Shown: positions 7,446 through 15,384, counted from the first letter of the stretch. The stretch is 21,053 nucleotides of DNA from WLWS01 sp964639535 (GCA_964639535.1 CAZXDV010000023.1:1-21053), one strand, 5' to 3'. Notes: generated from the letters alone by a model not told the origin. Program-made: numbers and translations.

Positions 7446-8674
7446 GATGTCACCCTTTCTGGTACAGGCTTGTCGTTATCATTACTGGTATAAAACGGCA
7501 TAAGGATAAAGAACAGGAAGTAAACAACCGAGAAAAACCTTGCCATCCAGGTATAGGTTGGCGTAGCAACCTGCATACCCAGGTATCCCAGCGCCAGGAA
7601 GCTAACCGTGAACGCGGCCAGCCACATCTTGTACTTGGTCCCTCGATACCGTATTGATTTCACCGGGCTGCGATCCAGCCAGGGAAGCAGGAAGAAGATG
7701 TTTGTCGCAAGACCCATGGCAATAACACCACCCAGCTGGCTCGGTACGGCTCGCAAGATGGCGTAGTAGGGTGTGAAGTACCAGACCGGCGCTATATGCT
7801 CAGGCGTTTTAAGCGGATCAGCCGGGACAAAGTTTGCATGCTCGAGGAAATAACCACCCATCTCAGGTGCAAAAAACACCACCATGGAAAAGATGATGAG
7901 GAATACCACTGCACCCACAATATCCTTTAACGTGTAGTAAGGGTGAAAAGGAATTCCATCCAGCGGCACCCCGTTTTCATCCTTGTTCGCCTTTATCTCC
8001 ACGCCGTCAGGGTTATTTGAACCGACTTCATGAAGTGCAATGATGTGCGCTCCAACAAGACCGCAAATCACCAGCGGAATGGCAATCACGTGAAAGGAGA
8101 AAAAGCGATTCAGGGTGACATCAGAAACGACGAAGTCGCCGCGTATAAATATCGACAGCTCTTCCCCGATAACCGGCAGGGAACTGAACAGGTTGATAAT
8201 CACCTGCGCACCCCAGTAGGACATCTGTCCCCAGGGAAGAAGATAGCCGAAGAATGCCTCCGCCATCAGTGTCAGGTAGATAAGCATGCCAAATATCCAC
8301 AGCAGCTCCCTTGGTTTCTTGTAGGAGCCGTATAGCAGCGCGCGGTACATGTGCAGGTAAACCACGACAAAAAAGAACGAGGCCCCGGTTGAATGCATGT
8401 ACCTGACCAGCCAGCCCCAGTCCACGTCACGCATGATGTACTCAACTGAAGAAAACGCGGTGTCGGCCGCGGGCTTGAAATTCATGGTAAGCCAGATGCC
8501 GGTGACAATCTGGATTACCAGTACCAGCAGTGCCAGGGAACCAAAGAAATACCAGAAGTTAAAATTCTTGGGTGCGTAATACTTGCCGACGTGCTCATTC
8601 CACATCTTGGTGAGCGGGTAACGCGCATCACACCAATCGCGAAATCCAAACAGGGCGTTGACTATCTTGTCCAT
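7442..8674 (-). CDS. petB: Ubiquinol-cytochrome c reductase, cytochrome b subunit
   Basis: Core membrane subunit of the bc1 complex, holding both b haems and the Qo and Qi quinol sites. At 410 aa it has the eight-helix plan. Haem ligands are seen as His94 and His108 (helix B, RYMHSTGASFFFVVVYLHMYR) and His195 and His210 (helix D, FFSFHVIAIP...GAHIIALHEVG), separated by 13 and 14 residues. The Qo loop reads PVWY instead of PEWY, a variant known from beta- and gammaproteobacteria. KPREL(L)W and MAEAFFGYLLPWGQMSYWGAQV are typical. The ATG at 8674 overlaps the petA stop by one base (TAATG); petC follows with a 4-bp overlap. Confidence 0.98.
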   Translation of the reverse strand: MDKIVNALFGFRDWCDARYPLTKMWNEHVGKYYAPKNFNFWYFFGSLALLVLVIQIVTGIWLTMNFKPAADTAFSSVEYIMRDVDWGWLVRYMHSTGASFFFVVVYLHMYRALLYGSYKKPRELLWIFGMLIYLTLMAEAFFGYLLPWGQMSYWGAQVIINLFSSLPVIGEELSIFIRGDFVVSDVTLNRFFSFHVIAIPLVICGLVGAHIIALHEVGSNNPDGVEIKANKDENGVPLDGIPFHPYYTLKDIVGAVVFLIIFSMVVFFAPEMGGYFLEHANFVPADPLKTPEHIAPVWYFTPYYAILRAVPSQLGGVIAMGLATNIFFLLPWLDRSPVKSIRYRGTKYKMWLAAFTVSFLALGYLGMQVATPTYTWMARFFSVVYFLFFILMPFYTSNDNDKPVPERVTS

Positions 8675-9273
8675 TAGCTTACCCCCGAATCTTCGCCGAT
8701 TATCACGCGGGTATCACTGAGATACTGGTGTGGCGGCACAATCAGGTTCGTCGGTGCAGGCACGCCCTTGAAAACGCGCCCGGCAAGGTCAAAGCGGCTA
8801 CCGTGACAGGGACAGAAAAAACCACCCTGCCAGTCTTCAGCAAGCCCGAAGGGTGCGCCCTCTCCTTCCAGCACCTTTTTCGGTGAGCATCCAAGATGAG
8901 TGCAATACCCAACCACGATCAGGTACTCCGGCTTGATAGAACGATGTTGATTCTTCGCGTACTTCGGCTGGTTTGCCACGTCGGACTCAGGATCACTGAC
9001 TTCGCTATTCAAGCCCTCAATGGCGGCCAGGGCTTCGTCGTCCCGACGCAGGATCCACACGGGTTTACCCTGCCACTTTACGATTTTTACCTCACCCGGC
9101 TGAATGTCATCAATATCGACTTCAACCGGCGCACCAATAGCACGGGCGCGGGCACTGGGCGTGAACGTGGACACAAATGGTACGGCTGCAGCGATTACAC
9201 CTACCCCACCTACAACTGTCGCTGAAGTTGTCAGGAAGCGTCGGCGATTCGAGTTAATTCCGTCGTCGCTCAT
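8674..9273 (-). CDS. petA: Ubiquinol-cytochrome c reductase, Rieske iron-sulfur subunit
   Basis: The [2Fe-2S] subunit of the bc1 complex, which moves between the Qo site and cytochrome c1. The chosen product has 199 aa: a twin-arginine type N terminus (NRRRFLTTS, residues 9-17) merging into the single anchor helix (about 17-37), a hinge, and the Rieske domain with CTHLGC (Cys124, His126, with Cys129 for the disulfide) and CPCHGS (Cys154, His157, with Cys156). The open frame extends upstream to 9336, but the ATG at 9273 has a strong GAGGAAAG just upstream and places the twin arginines near the N terminus, so I use it. First gene of petABC-sspAB. Confidence 0.96.
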   Translation of the reverse strand: MSDDGINSNRRRFLTTSATVVGGVGVIAAAVPFVSTFTPSARARAIGAPVEVDIDDIQPGEVKIVKWQGKPVWILRRDDEALAAIEGLNSEVSDPESDVANQPKYAKNQHRSIKPEYLIVVGYCTHLGCSPKKVLEGEGAPFGLAEDWQGGFFCPCHGSRFDLAGRVFKGVPAPTNLIVPPHQYLSDTRVIIGEDSGVS

Positions 9274-9318
9274 TAGTCTTTCCTCAAATATCGAGTTTCT
9301 TGCAAAAAAATCCGCGGA

Positions 9319-9327
9319 AGTATAACA
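9319..9327 (-). promoter_or_regulatory. Candidate extended -10 promoter of the petABC operon
   Basis: On the minus strand TG-T-TATACT matches an extended -10 element (TGnTATAAT) 45 bp upstream of the petA start. No good -35 is visible at the usual spacing, which is acceptable for extended -10 promoters. It is the best match in the 177-bp spacer shared with the divergent protease gene. Confidence 0.4.
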
Positions 9328-9450
9328 CGACTCCAAATTTTTGGGGGCGCTTATCCTCCAAGATACTGAACTTAGTGAAGATTTTTAGGGTACTCGAGTA
9401 AAATGCAGGCAAGCATTGGCTACAAATTGCTAAACTAGCCGTTTCAGACG

Positions 9451-10614
9451 ATGAAACCAGCCAAGGAATTCATGCTAAAAAACCAGCTTGGACAACTTCT
9501 TACCTTCATCCTGCAGTCCGTTGTTGTGGGGCTGGCACTGGCGTTTATCGTGGTTTTCCTGTTCCCTTCGCTGAACGGTAACGGCAGCAGCGATTCCGGC
9601 CCGCTGTTTGGCGGCAGAAGCAAGGAGGGACCGGTGTCCTATAGCGAGGCGGTGAACATGGCGGCACCGGCCGTGGTGAACGTTTACGCCAGCATGCTGC
9701 GGCAGGAAAAGCCTCACCCGCTGTTCCAGGATCCCCTTTTCAGGCGCTTTTTTGGTAATCCGAAGACAGAAACAAGGCGGGACAGCAGCCTGGGCTCCGG
9801 CGTCATAGTTGATGAGCAGGGGCACATTCTCACCAACGCACACGTGGTGCAGGGTGCAGATGAAATCATAATCACCCTGACCGATGGCCGACAGGCCTAC
9901 GCCAGTATCGTAGGCATGGATGACGAAACCGACCTGGCCGTGTTGCAAATAAAGCTGGATAAATTGCCAACCCTGGCCATTGGCGACTCAAGCGGGCTCA
10001 GTGTCGGCGATGTCGTGCTAGCCATAGGTAATCCCTACGACATAGGCCAGACCGTAACCCAGGGTATCGTCTCTGCCACCGGGCGCAAGCGCCTCGGTAT
10101 CACTACCTTTGAAGATTTTATCCAGACCGATGCAGATATTAACCCGGGAAATTCCGGCGGTGCCCTCATCACGGCCACTGGCAGGCTCATCGGTATCAAC
10201 ACCGAGATTATTTCAAACAGCGGCGGATCCCAGGGGATTGGCCTGGCGATTCCCATCCATCTTGCCATTGATGTCATGCGCCAGCTAATCGAACGCGGCC
10301 ACGTGGTGCGCGGTTGGCTGGGAGTCAGTGCACAACCGGTTCCCATGGATATGGCCGAGGCTGCGGGCCTGGTACAGGGTGGAGTATTGATCGCTGCCAC
10401 CGACCAGGGCGGGCCTGCGGATGCGGCAGGTATCGTACCCGGAGACATCCTGCTTGAGATCGACAACCAGCAGCTGGCGGGGCCGCAGCAGGCGATTAAT
10501 CTCATCTCCCAGCTTCAACCGGGCAGCAATATCAATATTCGCCTGTTGCATGGCTGGCAGGAAAAAACAGTGGTAGCAACGGTATCGCAGCGACCGGCGT
10601 TTAAACGAAACTAG
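9451..10614 (+). CDS. algW: Periplasmic serine protease AlgW/DegS (trypsin-like with one PDZ domain)
   Basis: Inner-membrane-anchored regulatory protease. Its homologues sense misfolded outer-membrane proteins and make the first cut in the anti-sigma factor (RseA/MucA), releasing sigmaE/AlgU. The 387-aa product has one N-terminal membrane helix (about 16-38) and a trypsin domain with the catalytic triad His131 (ILTNAHVV), Asp161 (DETDLAVL) and Ser235 (NPGNSGGALI). A single PDZ domain spans about 288-380, starting RGWLGVSAQPV and including GPADAAGIVPGDILLEID. One PDZ and a membrane anchor, not two PDZs and a cleaved signal, favour DegS/AlgW over DegP. A second ATG at 9472 is preceded closely by AAGGA and could be the true start. 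It is divergent from petA and convergent with hisD; algW lies near the his-murA cluster in Pseudomonas too. Confidence 0.93.
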   Translation: MKPAKEFMLKNQLGQLLTFILQSVVVGLALAFIVVFLFPSLNGNGSSDSGPLFGGRSKEGPVSYSEAVNMAAPAVVNVYASMLRQEKPHPLFQDPLFRRFFGNPKTETRRDSSLGSGVIVDEQGHILTNAHVVQGADEIIITLTDGRQAYASIVGMDDETDLAVLQIKLDKLPTLAIGDSSGLSVGDVVLAIGNPYDIGQTVTQGIVSATGRKRLGITTFEDFIQTDADINPGNSGGALITATGRLIGINTEIISNSGGSQGIGLAIPIHLAIDVMRQLIERGHVVRGWLGVSAQPVPMDMAEAAGLVQGGVLIAATDQGGPADAAGIVPGDILLEIDNQQLAGPQQAINLISQLQPGSNINIRLLHGWQEKTVVATVSQRPAFKRN

Positions 10615-10749
10615 TAAGTAAAGGCGACAGGGTTCCCCGCCCTTTAGTGGGCACAAAGTAACAATGGGGGGCAAACTTCAGGGTCAAGAGATGGTACGTG
10701 GATAATATGCCATTCAAAAGGTTTACAACGGAATGGACCATTCACGACA

Positions 10750-10788
10750 CCAGGAAGGGGACTTATTCCACCTGGCTTATTTTTTATT
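10750..10788 (+). terminator. Candidate intrinsic terminator downstream of algW
   Basis: An imperfect hairpin with arms CCAGGAA and TTCC-ac-CTGG (10750-10775) is followed on the plus strand by CTTATTTTTTATT. It would stop transcripts from algW; its T-tract overlaps the last codons of the convergent hisD. On the minus strand no T-tract follows, so it is one-directional. The stem has a bulge, so strength is uncertain. Confidence 0.4.
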
Positions 10789-12093
10789 CCTCAATTCCGC
10801 GGAACGTGCGTGCGCAGTCAGGCCCTCACCCCTGGCCAGCACAGACGCCGCACTGGCAAGCGGCGCAGCGGATTCCTCGCTGCACATAATTACCGAGGAG
10901 CGTTTCTGGAAGTCGTACACACCCAGCGGTGAAAAAAACCGCGCAGTACGGGCAGTAGGTAACACGTGGTTTGGTCCGGCACAATAATCACCCAGGGCTT
11001 CGGCACTGAAATGACCAACGAAAATAGCGCCGGCGTGCCTGATCTGCGGCAGCATTTTCTCAGCATCCGTCAGCGCCAGTTCGAGATGCTCCGGTGCAAC
11101 GTGGTTCACAACCTCTACGGCCTCGACCATGTCACTCACCAGGATGCTGCAACCATTGTTTTGCAATGATGCCTGTATCGTGTCGCGCCTCTCCATTTCC
11201 GGAAGCAGTTCGCCGATACTCCTGTTAACTTCTTCTACCAGGGCGGCGCTGTCAGTCACCAGGATCGCTCTCGCGTCTTCATCGTGTTCAGCCTGGGCAA
11301 AGAGATCCATGGCAAGCCAGTCAGGCCTGGCACCTGAATCTGCCACGATGAGTACTTCCGAGGGACCTGCAATCATGTCGATGCCGACAACGCCAAACAC
11401 CTGTTTTTTCGCTTCTGCGACATAGCGATTTCCAGGCCCGACAATCTTGTCAACAGGGGGCACCAGCCCGGTACCGTAGGCAAGTGCTGCAACGGCCTGC
11501 GCACCGCCAATGCTGAAAACGCGGTCTACACCGGCGATTGCCGCCGCGGCAAGCACCAGCTCATTGGTTTCATCTTCCGGCGTGGGCACCACCATGATGA
11601 CATTTTCAACCCCGGCAACCCTGGCCGGTACAGTGTTCATGAGTACCGAAGAGGGATAGGCAGCCTTACCGCCGGGTACATAAACCCCGACACTATCCAG
11701 CGCCGTCACCTGCTGACCAAGGCGGGTACCGTCCTGGTCCTGGTAACTCCATGACTCGATTAACTGTTTCTCGTGGTAGGTCCTGACCCTTTCTGCCGCG
11801 AACTCAAGCGCCTCGCGTGTTTCATCATCGATGGAAGCAAGTGCGGACTGCAGGGCTTGTGCCGGTATTTCCAGGTCATCAATACCGGCCTCGCGACGAT
11901 CCAGTTTATTGGTGTACTCCAGCAGTGCCTCGTCACCACGGTTTCGAACGTCGGCAATAATCGCACCCACCAGCTCGTCCAGTTCACGATCGGCGTCAGG
12001 CGCCACAGCCAGGCGCTCATCCAGCCGCGACCAGAAGTCGGCCTCGCCAGAATCAATTGCATGCAGTTTGAAACCCATCGCCACGGTGGACAC
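10777..12093 (-). CDS. hisD: Histidinol dehydrogenase
   Basis: Catalyses the last two steps of histidine biosynthesis, L-histidinol to L-histidine with two NAD+. At 438 aa it is full length. Visible landmarks: VGVYVPGGKAAYPSSVLMN (135-153), GGAQAVAALAYGTG, KIVGPGNRYVAEAKKQVFG, IDMIAGPSEVLIVAD, the zinc ligands Gln267 and His270 (FAQAEHDEDA), the catalytic pair Glu335-His336 (APEHLEL), then Asp369 (LGDYCAGPNHVLPT) and His428 (GLTAHARS). The longest start is GTG at 12093, 3 bp after the hisG stop; GTG 12084 or ATG 12078 are equally possible, since none has a clear Shine-Dalgarno. hisC, which follows hisD in Pseudomonas, is absent here. Confidence 0.97.
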   Translation of the reverse strand: MSTVAMGFKLHAIDSGEADFWSRLDERLAVAPDADRELDELVGAIIADVRNRGDEALLEYTNKLDRREAGIDDLEIPAQALQSALASIDDETREALEFAAERVRTYHEKQLIESWSYQDQDGTRLGQQVTALDSVGVYVPGGKAAYPSSVLMNTVPARVAGVENVIMVVPTPEDETNELVLAAAAIAGVDRVFSIGGAQAVAALAYGTGLVPPVDKIVGPGNRYVAEAKKQVFGVVGIDMIAGPSEVLIVADSGARPDWLAMDLFAQAEHDEDARAILVTDSAALVEEVNRSIGELLPEMERRDTIQASLQNNGCSILVSDMVEAVEVVNHVAPEHLELALTDAEKMLPQIRHAGAIFVGHFSAEALGDYCAGPNHVLPTARTARFFSPLGVYDFQKRSSVIMCSEESAAPLASAASVLARGEGLTAHARSAELRNKK

Positions 12094-12096
12094 AGC

Positions 12097-12723
12097 TTAC
12101 AGGGAGCTTGCCATGCGCGCGACAAGCGACTTGATGGCATCGTGTTTCATTTTCATGGACGCCTTGTTCACCACGAGACGTGAAGAGATGTCACAGATCT
12201 TTTCCATTTCCACCAGGCCGTTGGCCTTGAGTGTTTTCCCGGATTCGACCAGGTCCACGATGAGGTCAGACAGGCCAAGCACCGGGGCCAGTTCCATGGA
12301 GCCATAGAGCTTGATGATTTCGACCTGCTTGCCGAGAGAGGCAAAGTAGTCCCGTGTAGTATTTACGTACTTTGTCGCAATACGCGTGCGACCCTGGATA
12401 AGCGGTGTCTCGGCCGGGCCTGCAAGTGAAAGACGACAGCGACAGATACCCAGGTCCAGGGGTTCATACAGGCCGTCACCATCGTACTCCATCAGCACGT
12501 CTTTCCCGGCGATACCCATGTCCGCTGCACCGTATTCCACGTAGGTAGGCACATCGGTTGCACGAATAATGATCAGCTTTATATTCTCGTCATTTGTCGG
12601 AAATATCAGCTTTCGGGAGCTATTCGGATCTTCCACGGGCTCAATACCCATCTTTGCCAGCAGCGGCAGAGACTGGTCCAGGATACGACCCTTGGAGACG
12701 GCAATTGTGACCTTGTTATTCAT
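12097..12723 (-). CDS. hisG: ATP phosphoribosyltransferase, short form (HisG-S)
   Basis: First enzyme of histidine biosynthesis, condensing ATP with PRPP. At 208 aa this is the short form, which lacks the C-terminal histidine-binding regulatory domain and normally needs the HisZ partner for activity and feedback control; no hisZ is in the window. Motifs: VTIAVSKGRILDQSLPLL at the N terminus, YVEYGAADMGIAGKDVLME, RIATKYVNTTRDYF, and GSMELAPVLGLSDLIVDLVESGKTLKANGL, the PRPP-binding region. The ATG at 12723 is overlapped by the stop of a three-codon frame starting at 12731 that is better placed for the AGGGA Shine-Dalgarno. hisD follows closely. Confidence 0.97.
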   Translation of the reverse strand: MNNKVTIAVSKGRILDQSLPLLAKMGIEPVEDPNSSRKLIFPTNDENIKLIIIRATDVPTYVEYGAADMGIAGKDVLMEYDGDGLYEPLDLGICRCRLSLAGPAETPLIQGRTRIATKYVNTTRDYFASLGKQVEIIKLYGSMELAPVLGLSDLIVDLVESGKTLKANGLVEMEKICDISSRLVVNKASMKMKHDAIKSLVARMASSL

Positions 12724-12873
12724 TTATTCATTTCGTCCCTACAGGACAAGGAAAAAATGGCCATTTGAGGCCGGAAATTCAGGATAAACCGGAAAAACTC
12801 ACAGGTCGGCGAGAATACAGCCTGAAGCAAAAATAGCAATACCAGTAATCTAAAACATTTGCATATTATTCTG

Positions 12874-12979
12874 CCACCTGCATGTTACAAGCAAGCAGAC
12901 CGTCGAAGACCATGGACGGTCTTCGACGAGCCTACAGGGACGTACTCGTAGCGTGTCTGCGGATTGTGCATGCAGGTGG
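12874..12979. repeat. Nested palindrome between murA and hisG
   Basis: Three nested pairs of inverted repeats occur in 106 bp. The outer arms CCACCTGCATG (12874-12884) and CATGCAGGTGG (12969-12979) are perfect over 11 bp. A middle pair GCAGAC (12895-12900) and GTCTGC (12955-12960) matches over 6 bp. The inner hairpin CGTCGAAGACC (12901-12911) and GGTCTTCGACG (12918-12928) is perfect over 11 bp around a 6-nt loop. Between the inner and middle arms lies CTACAGGGACGTACTCGTAG, itself flanked by a CTAC/GTAG pair. The layout suggests a repetitive extragenic palindromic element and not a terminator, since no T-tract follows. It fills much of the 291-bp spacer. Confidence 0.75.
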
Positions 12980-13014
12980 GAGGACTAACAGCACCACCAA
13001 TAAGATAGTTCAGA

Positions 13015-14274
13015 CTAGTGAGGCACCCGCCGAATACTGGCGCCGAGCTGCGACAGCTTTTCCTCTATCATCTCGTAGCCACGGTCAATATGGTAAATAC
13101 GATCCACCTTGGTTTCGCCTTCAGCGACAAGGCCGGCCAGCACCAGGCTTGCCGAAGCACGTAAGTCTGTCGCCATCACCGGTGCCGAAGTAAGCCGTTC
13201 GACGCCAGTGGAAATTGCCGTGTTACCTTCAAGTTTTATCTCCGCGCCCATGCGATGCAGTTCCTGCACGTGCATAAAACGATTTTCAAAAACAGACTCG
13301 GTAATAATGCCACTACCCTCAGCGATACAGTTCATCGCGGTGAACTGTGCCTGCATGTCCGTGGGAAAACCCGGAAAGGGCGAAGTATGGATATCTACTG
13401 CCCGGGGTCGCCTGCCTTCCATGTCAAGCGTGATGCTGTTATCAGATGACTCAATGGAAGCGCCAGCTTCAGCCAGCTTTGCCAGCACGGAATCAAGATA
13501 GTCCGCCCTGGTGTTTTTTAGCTTTACCCTGCCCTGGGTCATGGCAGCGGCCACAAGGTAAGTGCCGGTTTCAATACGGTCGGGCATGATGTTGTGCGTG
13601 GTACCACGCAGTTCTTCCACGCCCTCGATGGTGACGCGGTCTGTGCCGGCACCTTCGATGCGTGCCCCCATGCTGTTAAGACAAATAGCGAGATCAACCA
13701 CCTCCGGTTCGCGCGCGGCGTTTTCCAGCACTGTCACACCATCTGCCAGCACCGCCGCCATCATCAGGTTCTCTGTGCCGGTGACCGTGACGAGATCCAG
13801 GGCCAGGTGCGCACCCTTCAGGCGCTTCGTGCTCGCCTTGATATACCCGCCCTCTACACGGATATCTGCACCCATTGCCGCCAGCCCCTTGATATGAAGA
13901 TCAACAGGTCGCGTACCGATGGCACAGCCACCTGGCAGGGATACTTCAGCGCGACCATAGCGGGAAAGGAGCGGACCCAGCACCAGGATCGACGCGCGCA
14001 TGGTCCTGACCAGCTCATAGGGAGCAAACAGATCGGTAATCGACTGGTTATTGACCTCGATGTTCATACGCTCATCAAGGGTCAGTTCTGCCCCCATTCT
14101 ACCCAGTAACTCCATGGTTGTTGTGATGTCATGAAGATGCGGAACGTTACCAATGGTGACGGGTTCCGTGGTCAGTAGCGTAGAGGCGAGGATGGGCAGG
14201 GCCGCATTCTTGGCGCCTGATACGGCGATCTCGCCTTCAAGGGCCTGGCCACCGCTGATCAACAGCTTATCCAA
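13015..14274 (-). CDS. murA: UDP-N-acetylglucosamine 1-carboxyvinyltransferase
   Basis: Transfers enolpyruvate from PEP to UDP-GlcNAc, the first committed step of peptidoglycan synthesis, in the cytoplasm. The 419-aa product has the standard length and inside-out alpha/beta barrel motifs: LLISGGQALEGEIAVSGAKNAALPILA with Lys22-Asn23, RYGRAEVSLPGGCAIGTRPVDLH with the catalytic Cys117 (fosfomycin target), MMAAVLADG, and PFPGFPTDMQAQFTAMN containing the catalytic Asp. Cys rather than Asp at the active site predicts fosfomycin sensitivity at the target level. The start is TTG at 14274 with GGGGAT 7 nt upstream; no ATG or GTG precedes it before an in-frame stop. It lies 66 bp after ibaG. Confidence 0.98.
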   Translation of the reverse strand: MDKLLISGGQALEGEIAVSGAKNAALPILASTLLTTEPVTIGNVPHLHDITTTMELLGRMGAELTLDERMNIEVNNQSITDLFAPYELVRTMRASILVLGPLLSRYGRAEVSLPGGCAIGTRPVDLHIKGLAAMGADIRVEGGYIKASTKRLKGAHLALDLVTVTGTENLMMAAVLADGVTVLENAAREPEVVDLAICLNSMGARIEGAGTDRVTIEGVEELRGTTHNIMPDRIETGTYLVAAAMTQGRVKLKNTRADYLDSVLAKLAEAGASIESSDNSITLDMEGRRPRAVDIHTSPFPGFPTDMQAQFTAMNCIAEGSGIITESVFENRFMHVQELHRMGAEIKLEGNTAISTGVERLTSAPVMATDLRASASLVLAGLVAEGETKVDRIYHIDRGYEMIEEKLSQLGASIRRVPH

Positions 14275-14340
14275 TGGAAAATCCCCGGTCGAAGTAGCGT
14301 ATTGAGTCTGCTTGATTAGTCATGGAACTTGCAGCTACAG

Positions 14341-14595
14341 CTAGACAACGCGAAGCTTTTTCTTCTCTTCCCACTCCTCGGGCGTGTAGGTCTGGATAGA
14401 CAGGGCGTGAATGTCTGTGCCCATTTTCTCTCCCAGGGTGCCATACACGAGTTGATGTTGCTGCACCATGGATTTACCTGCGAATTCCTCGCTGACGATG
14501 AGGCCGGCGAAATGCGTACCATCGTCTCCTTCGATTTCGACATGACTGTTAGGCAGCCCGGCTTCAATGAGCTTCCTGATATCTTCACTCTGCAT
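14341..14595 (-). CDS. ibaG: BolA-family protein IbaG (YrbA)
   Basis: An 84-aa BolA-like protein, whose relatives pair with monothiol glutaredoxins to bind or pass on [2Fe-2S] clusters; in E. coli IbaG contributes to acid tolerance. The fold is recognisable from IRKLIEAGLPNSHVEIEGDDGTHFAGLIVS (His28), the helix FAGKSMVQQHQLVYGTL, and GTDIHALSIQTYTPEEW with the conserved His63. It carries no cysteine, as usual for this subgroup. It stands upstream of murA, the conserved E. coli and Pseudomonas arrangement, where mlaB would precede it; here mlaB is missing. Confidence 0.93.
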   Translation of the reverse strand: MQSEDIRKLIEAGLPNSHVEIEGDDGTHFAGLIVSEEFAGKSMVQQHQLVYGTLGEKMGTDIHALSIQTYTPEEWEEKKKLRVV

Positions 14596-14698
14596 ATTTC
14601 ACTCCAGGGAATAATTTCCGGCCATTTTACGGGCCGGCTTAAAAAAGGGACTAGCTTAAATTATCGGCGACGTGGGTACCAGCCCACCCCATAAACGA

Positions 14699-14724
14699 CA
14701 TAGCCGCTGAAATCAGCGGCTATG
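14699..14724. repeat. Perfect 12-bp inverted repeat between mlaC and ibaG
   Basis: CATAGCCGCTGA and TCAGCGGCTATG are perfect complements separated by AA; a folded hairpin would leave a loop of about 4-6 nt. It lies about 25 bp after the mlaC stop on the minus strand. The sequence following it on that strand (TCGTTTATGGGG) has only a short T-run, so it may act as a weak terminator, an mRNA-stabilising hairpin or a repetitive palindrome. It is in the place where mlaB would lie in other genomes. Confidence 0.6.
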
Positions 14725-14748
14725 GGCGTGGGAACAGGTAAAATTTAA

Positions 14749-15384
14749 CTAGTTGGAAATTGCGCTGGCCAGCTTGCTGTTTTTCTCTTCGAGCTTACTC
14801 AGCAGGCTATCCAGGCCGTTGGCCTTGATCTCGGATGCAAATGAGCCACGGTAGGAACGGACAAGGCTGATGCCATCCACAGCAACATCGACCACTTTCC
14901 ATTCGCCACCGCTAATGTGCATACGATAGTTTATCGGTATGCCGGTATCGCCGCCGGGTTGGGCAACCTCGGTTTTAACCGTAACAAGGTTGGATTTTGG
15001 ATTCTTGAGGACCTCGTTGACCTTTACTTCCTCCTGCGAGTACTCAAGCAGGGCCTTGGCATAGGTCCTGACCAGCAGCGTACGAAACTGGTTAATAAAT
15101 TCATCGCGCTGGGCCTCGGAGGCGCCTTTCCAGTTGGTTTTTCCCAGCACCCACTTGGACATGCTGGTGAAATCAAAATGTGGCAAAACCAGTTCCTGGA
15201 TCAGTTCGTAGATTCGCTCAGGATGGGCTTCAAGCTGTTCCCGCTCTGCATCCAGGCGCTCCAGCACTCCACCCACCGTACTCTGCACCACCTGGTCCGG
15301 TTCCGCGGTAACTGCGCTGGCCCCGAAAGACATCAGCATCAATAAACTAAAGAGAATATTATTCAATACTGCCTTAGGCTTCAT
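14749..15384 (-). CDS. mlaC: Phospholipid-binding periplasmic protein MlaC (Ttg2D family)
   Basis: Soluble periplasmic carrier that shuttles phospholipids between the outer and inner membranes in the Mla system. The 211-aa product has a signal peptide (about 1-27, ending ASAVTA), then VLERLDAEREQLEAHPERIYELIQELVLPHFDFTSMSKWVLG, TLLVRTYAKALLEYS, and GGEWKVVDVAVDGISLVRSYRGSFASEI, all strongly diagnostic for MlaC. Its ATG has GGAGAG about 8 nt upstream. In E. coli and Pseudomonas mlaC is fourth in mlaFEDCB. Here the upstream neighbour is an RND transporter 330 bp away, and no ABC (mlaFED) or STAS (mlaB) gene is present. It could work with mlaFED encoded elsewhere or with the RND protein, as HpnM is thought to do with HpnN. 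Confidence 0.94.
   Translation of the reverse strand: MKPKAVLNNILFSLLMLMSFGASAVTAEPDQVVQSTVGGVLERLDAEREQLEAHPERIYELIQELVLPHFDFTSMSKWVLGKTNWKGASEAQRDEFINQFRTLLVRTYAKALLEYSQEEVKVNEVLKNPKSNLVTVKTEVAQPGGDTGIPINYRMHISGGEWKVVDVAVDGISLVRSYRGSFASEIKANGLDSLLSKLEEKNSKLASAISN

Noticed and set aside
10698..10987. Two plus-strand frames between algW and hisD
   Set aside because: They run antisense into hisD and show no conserved features; the spacer looks non-coding, with a likely terminator.
13109..14109. Several plus-strand frames opposite murA
   Set aside because: Shadows of a well conserved gene; composition follows murA codon structure.
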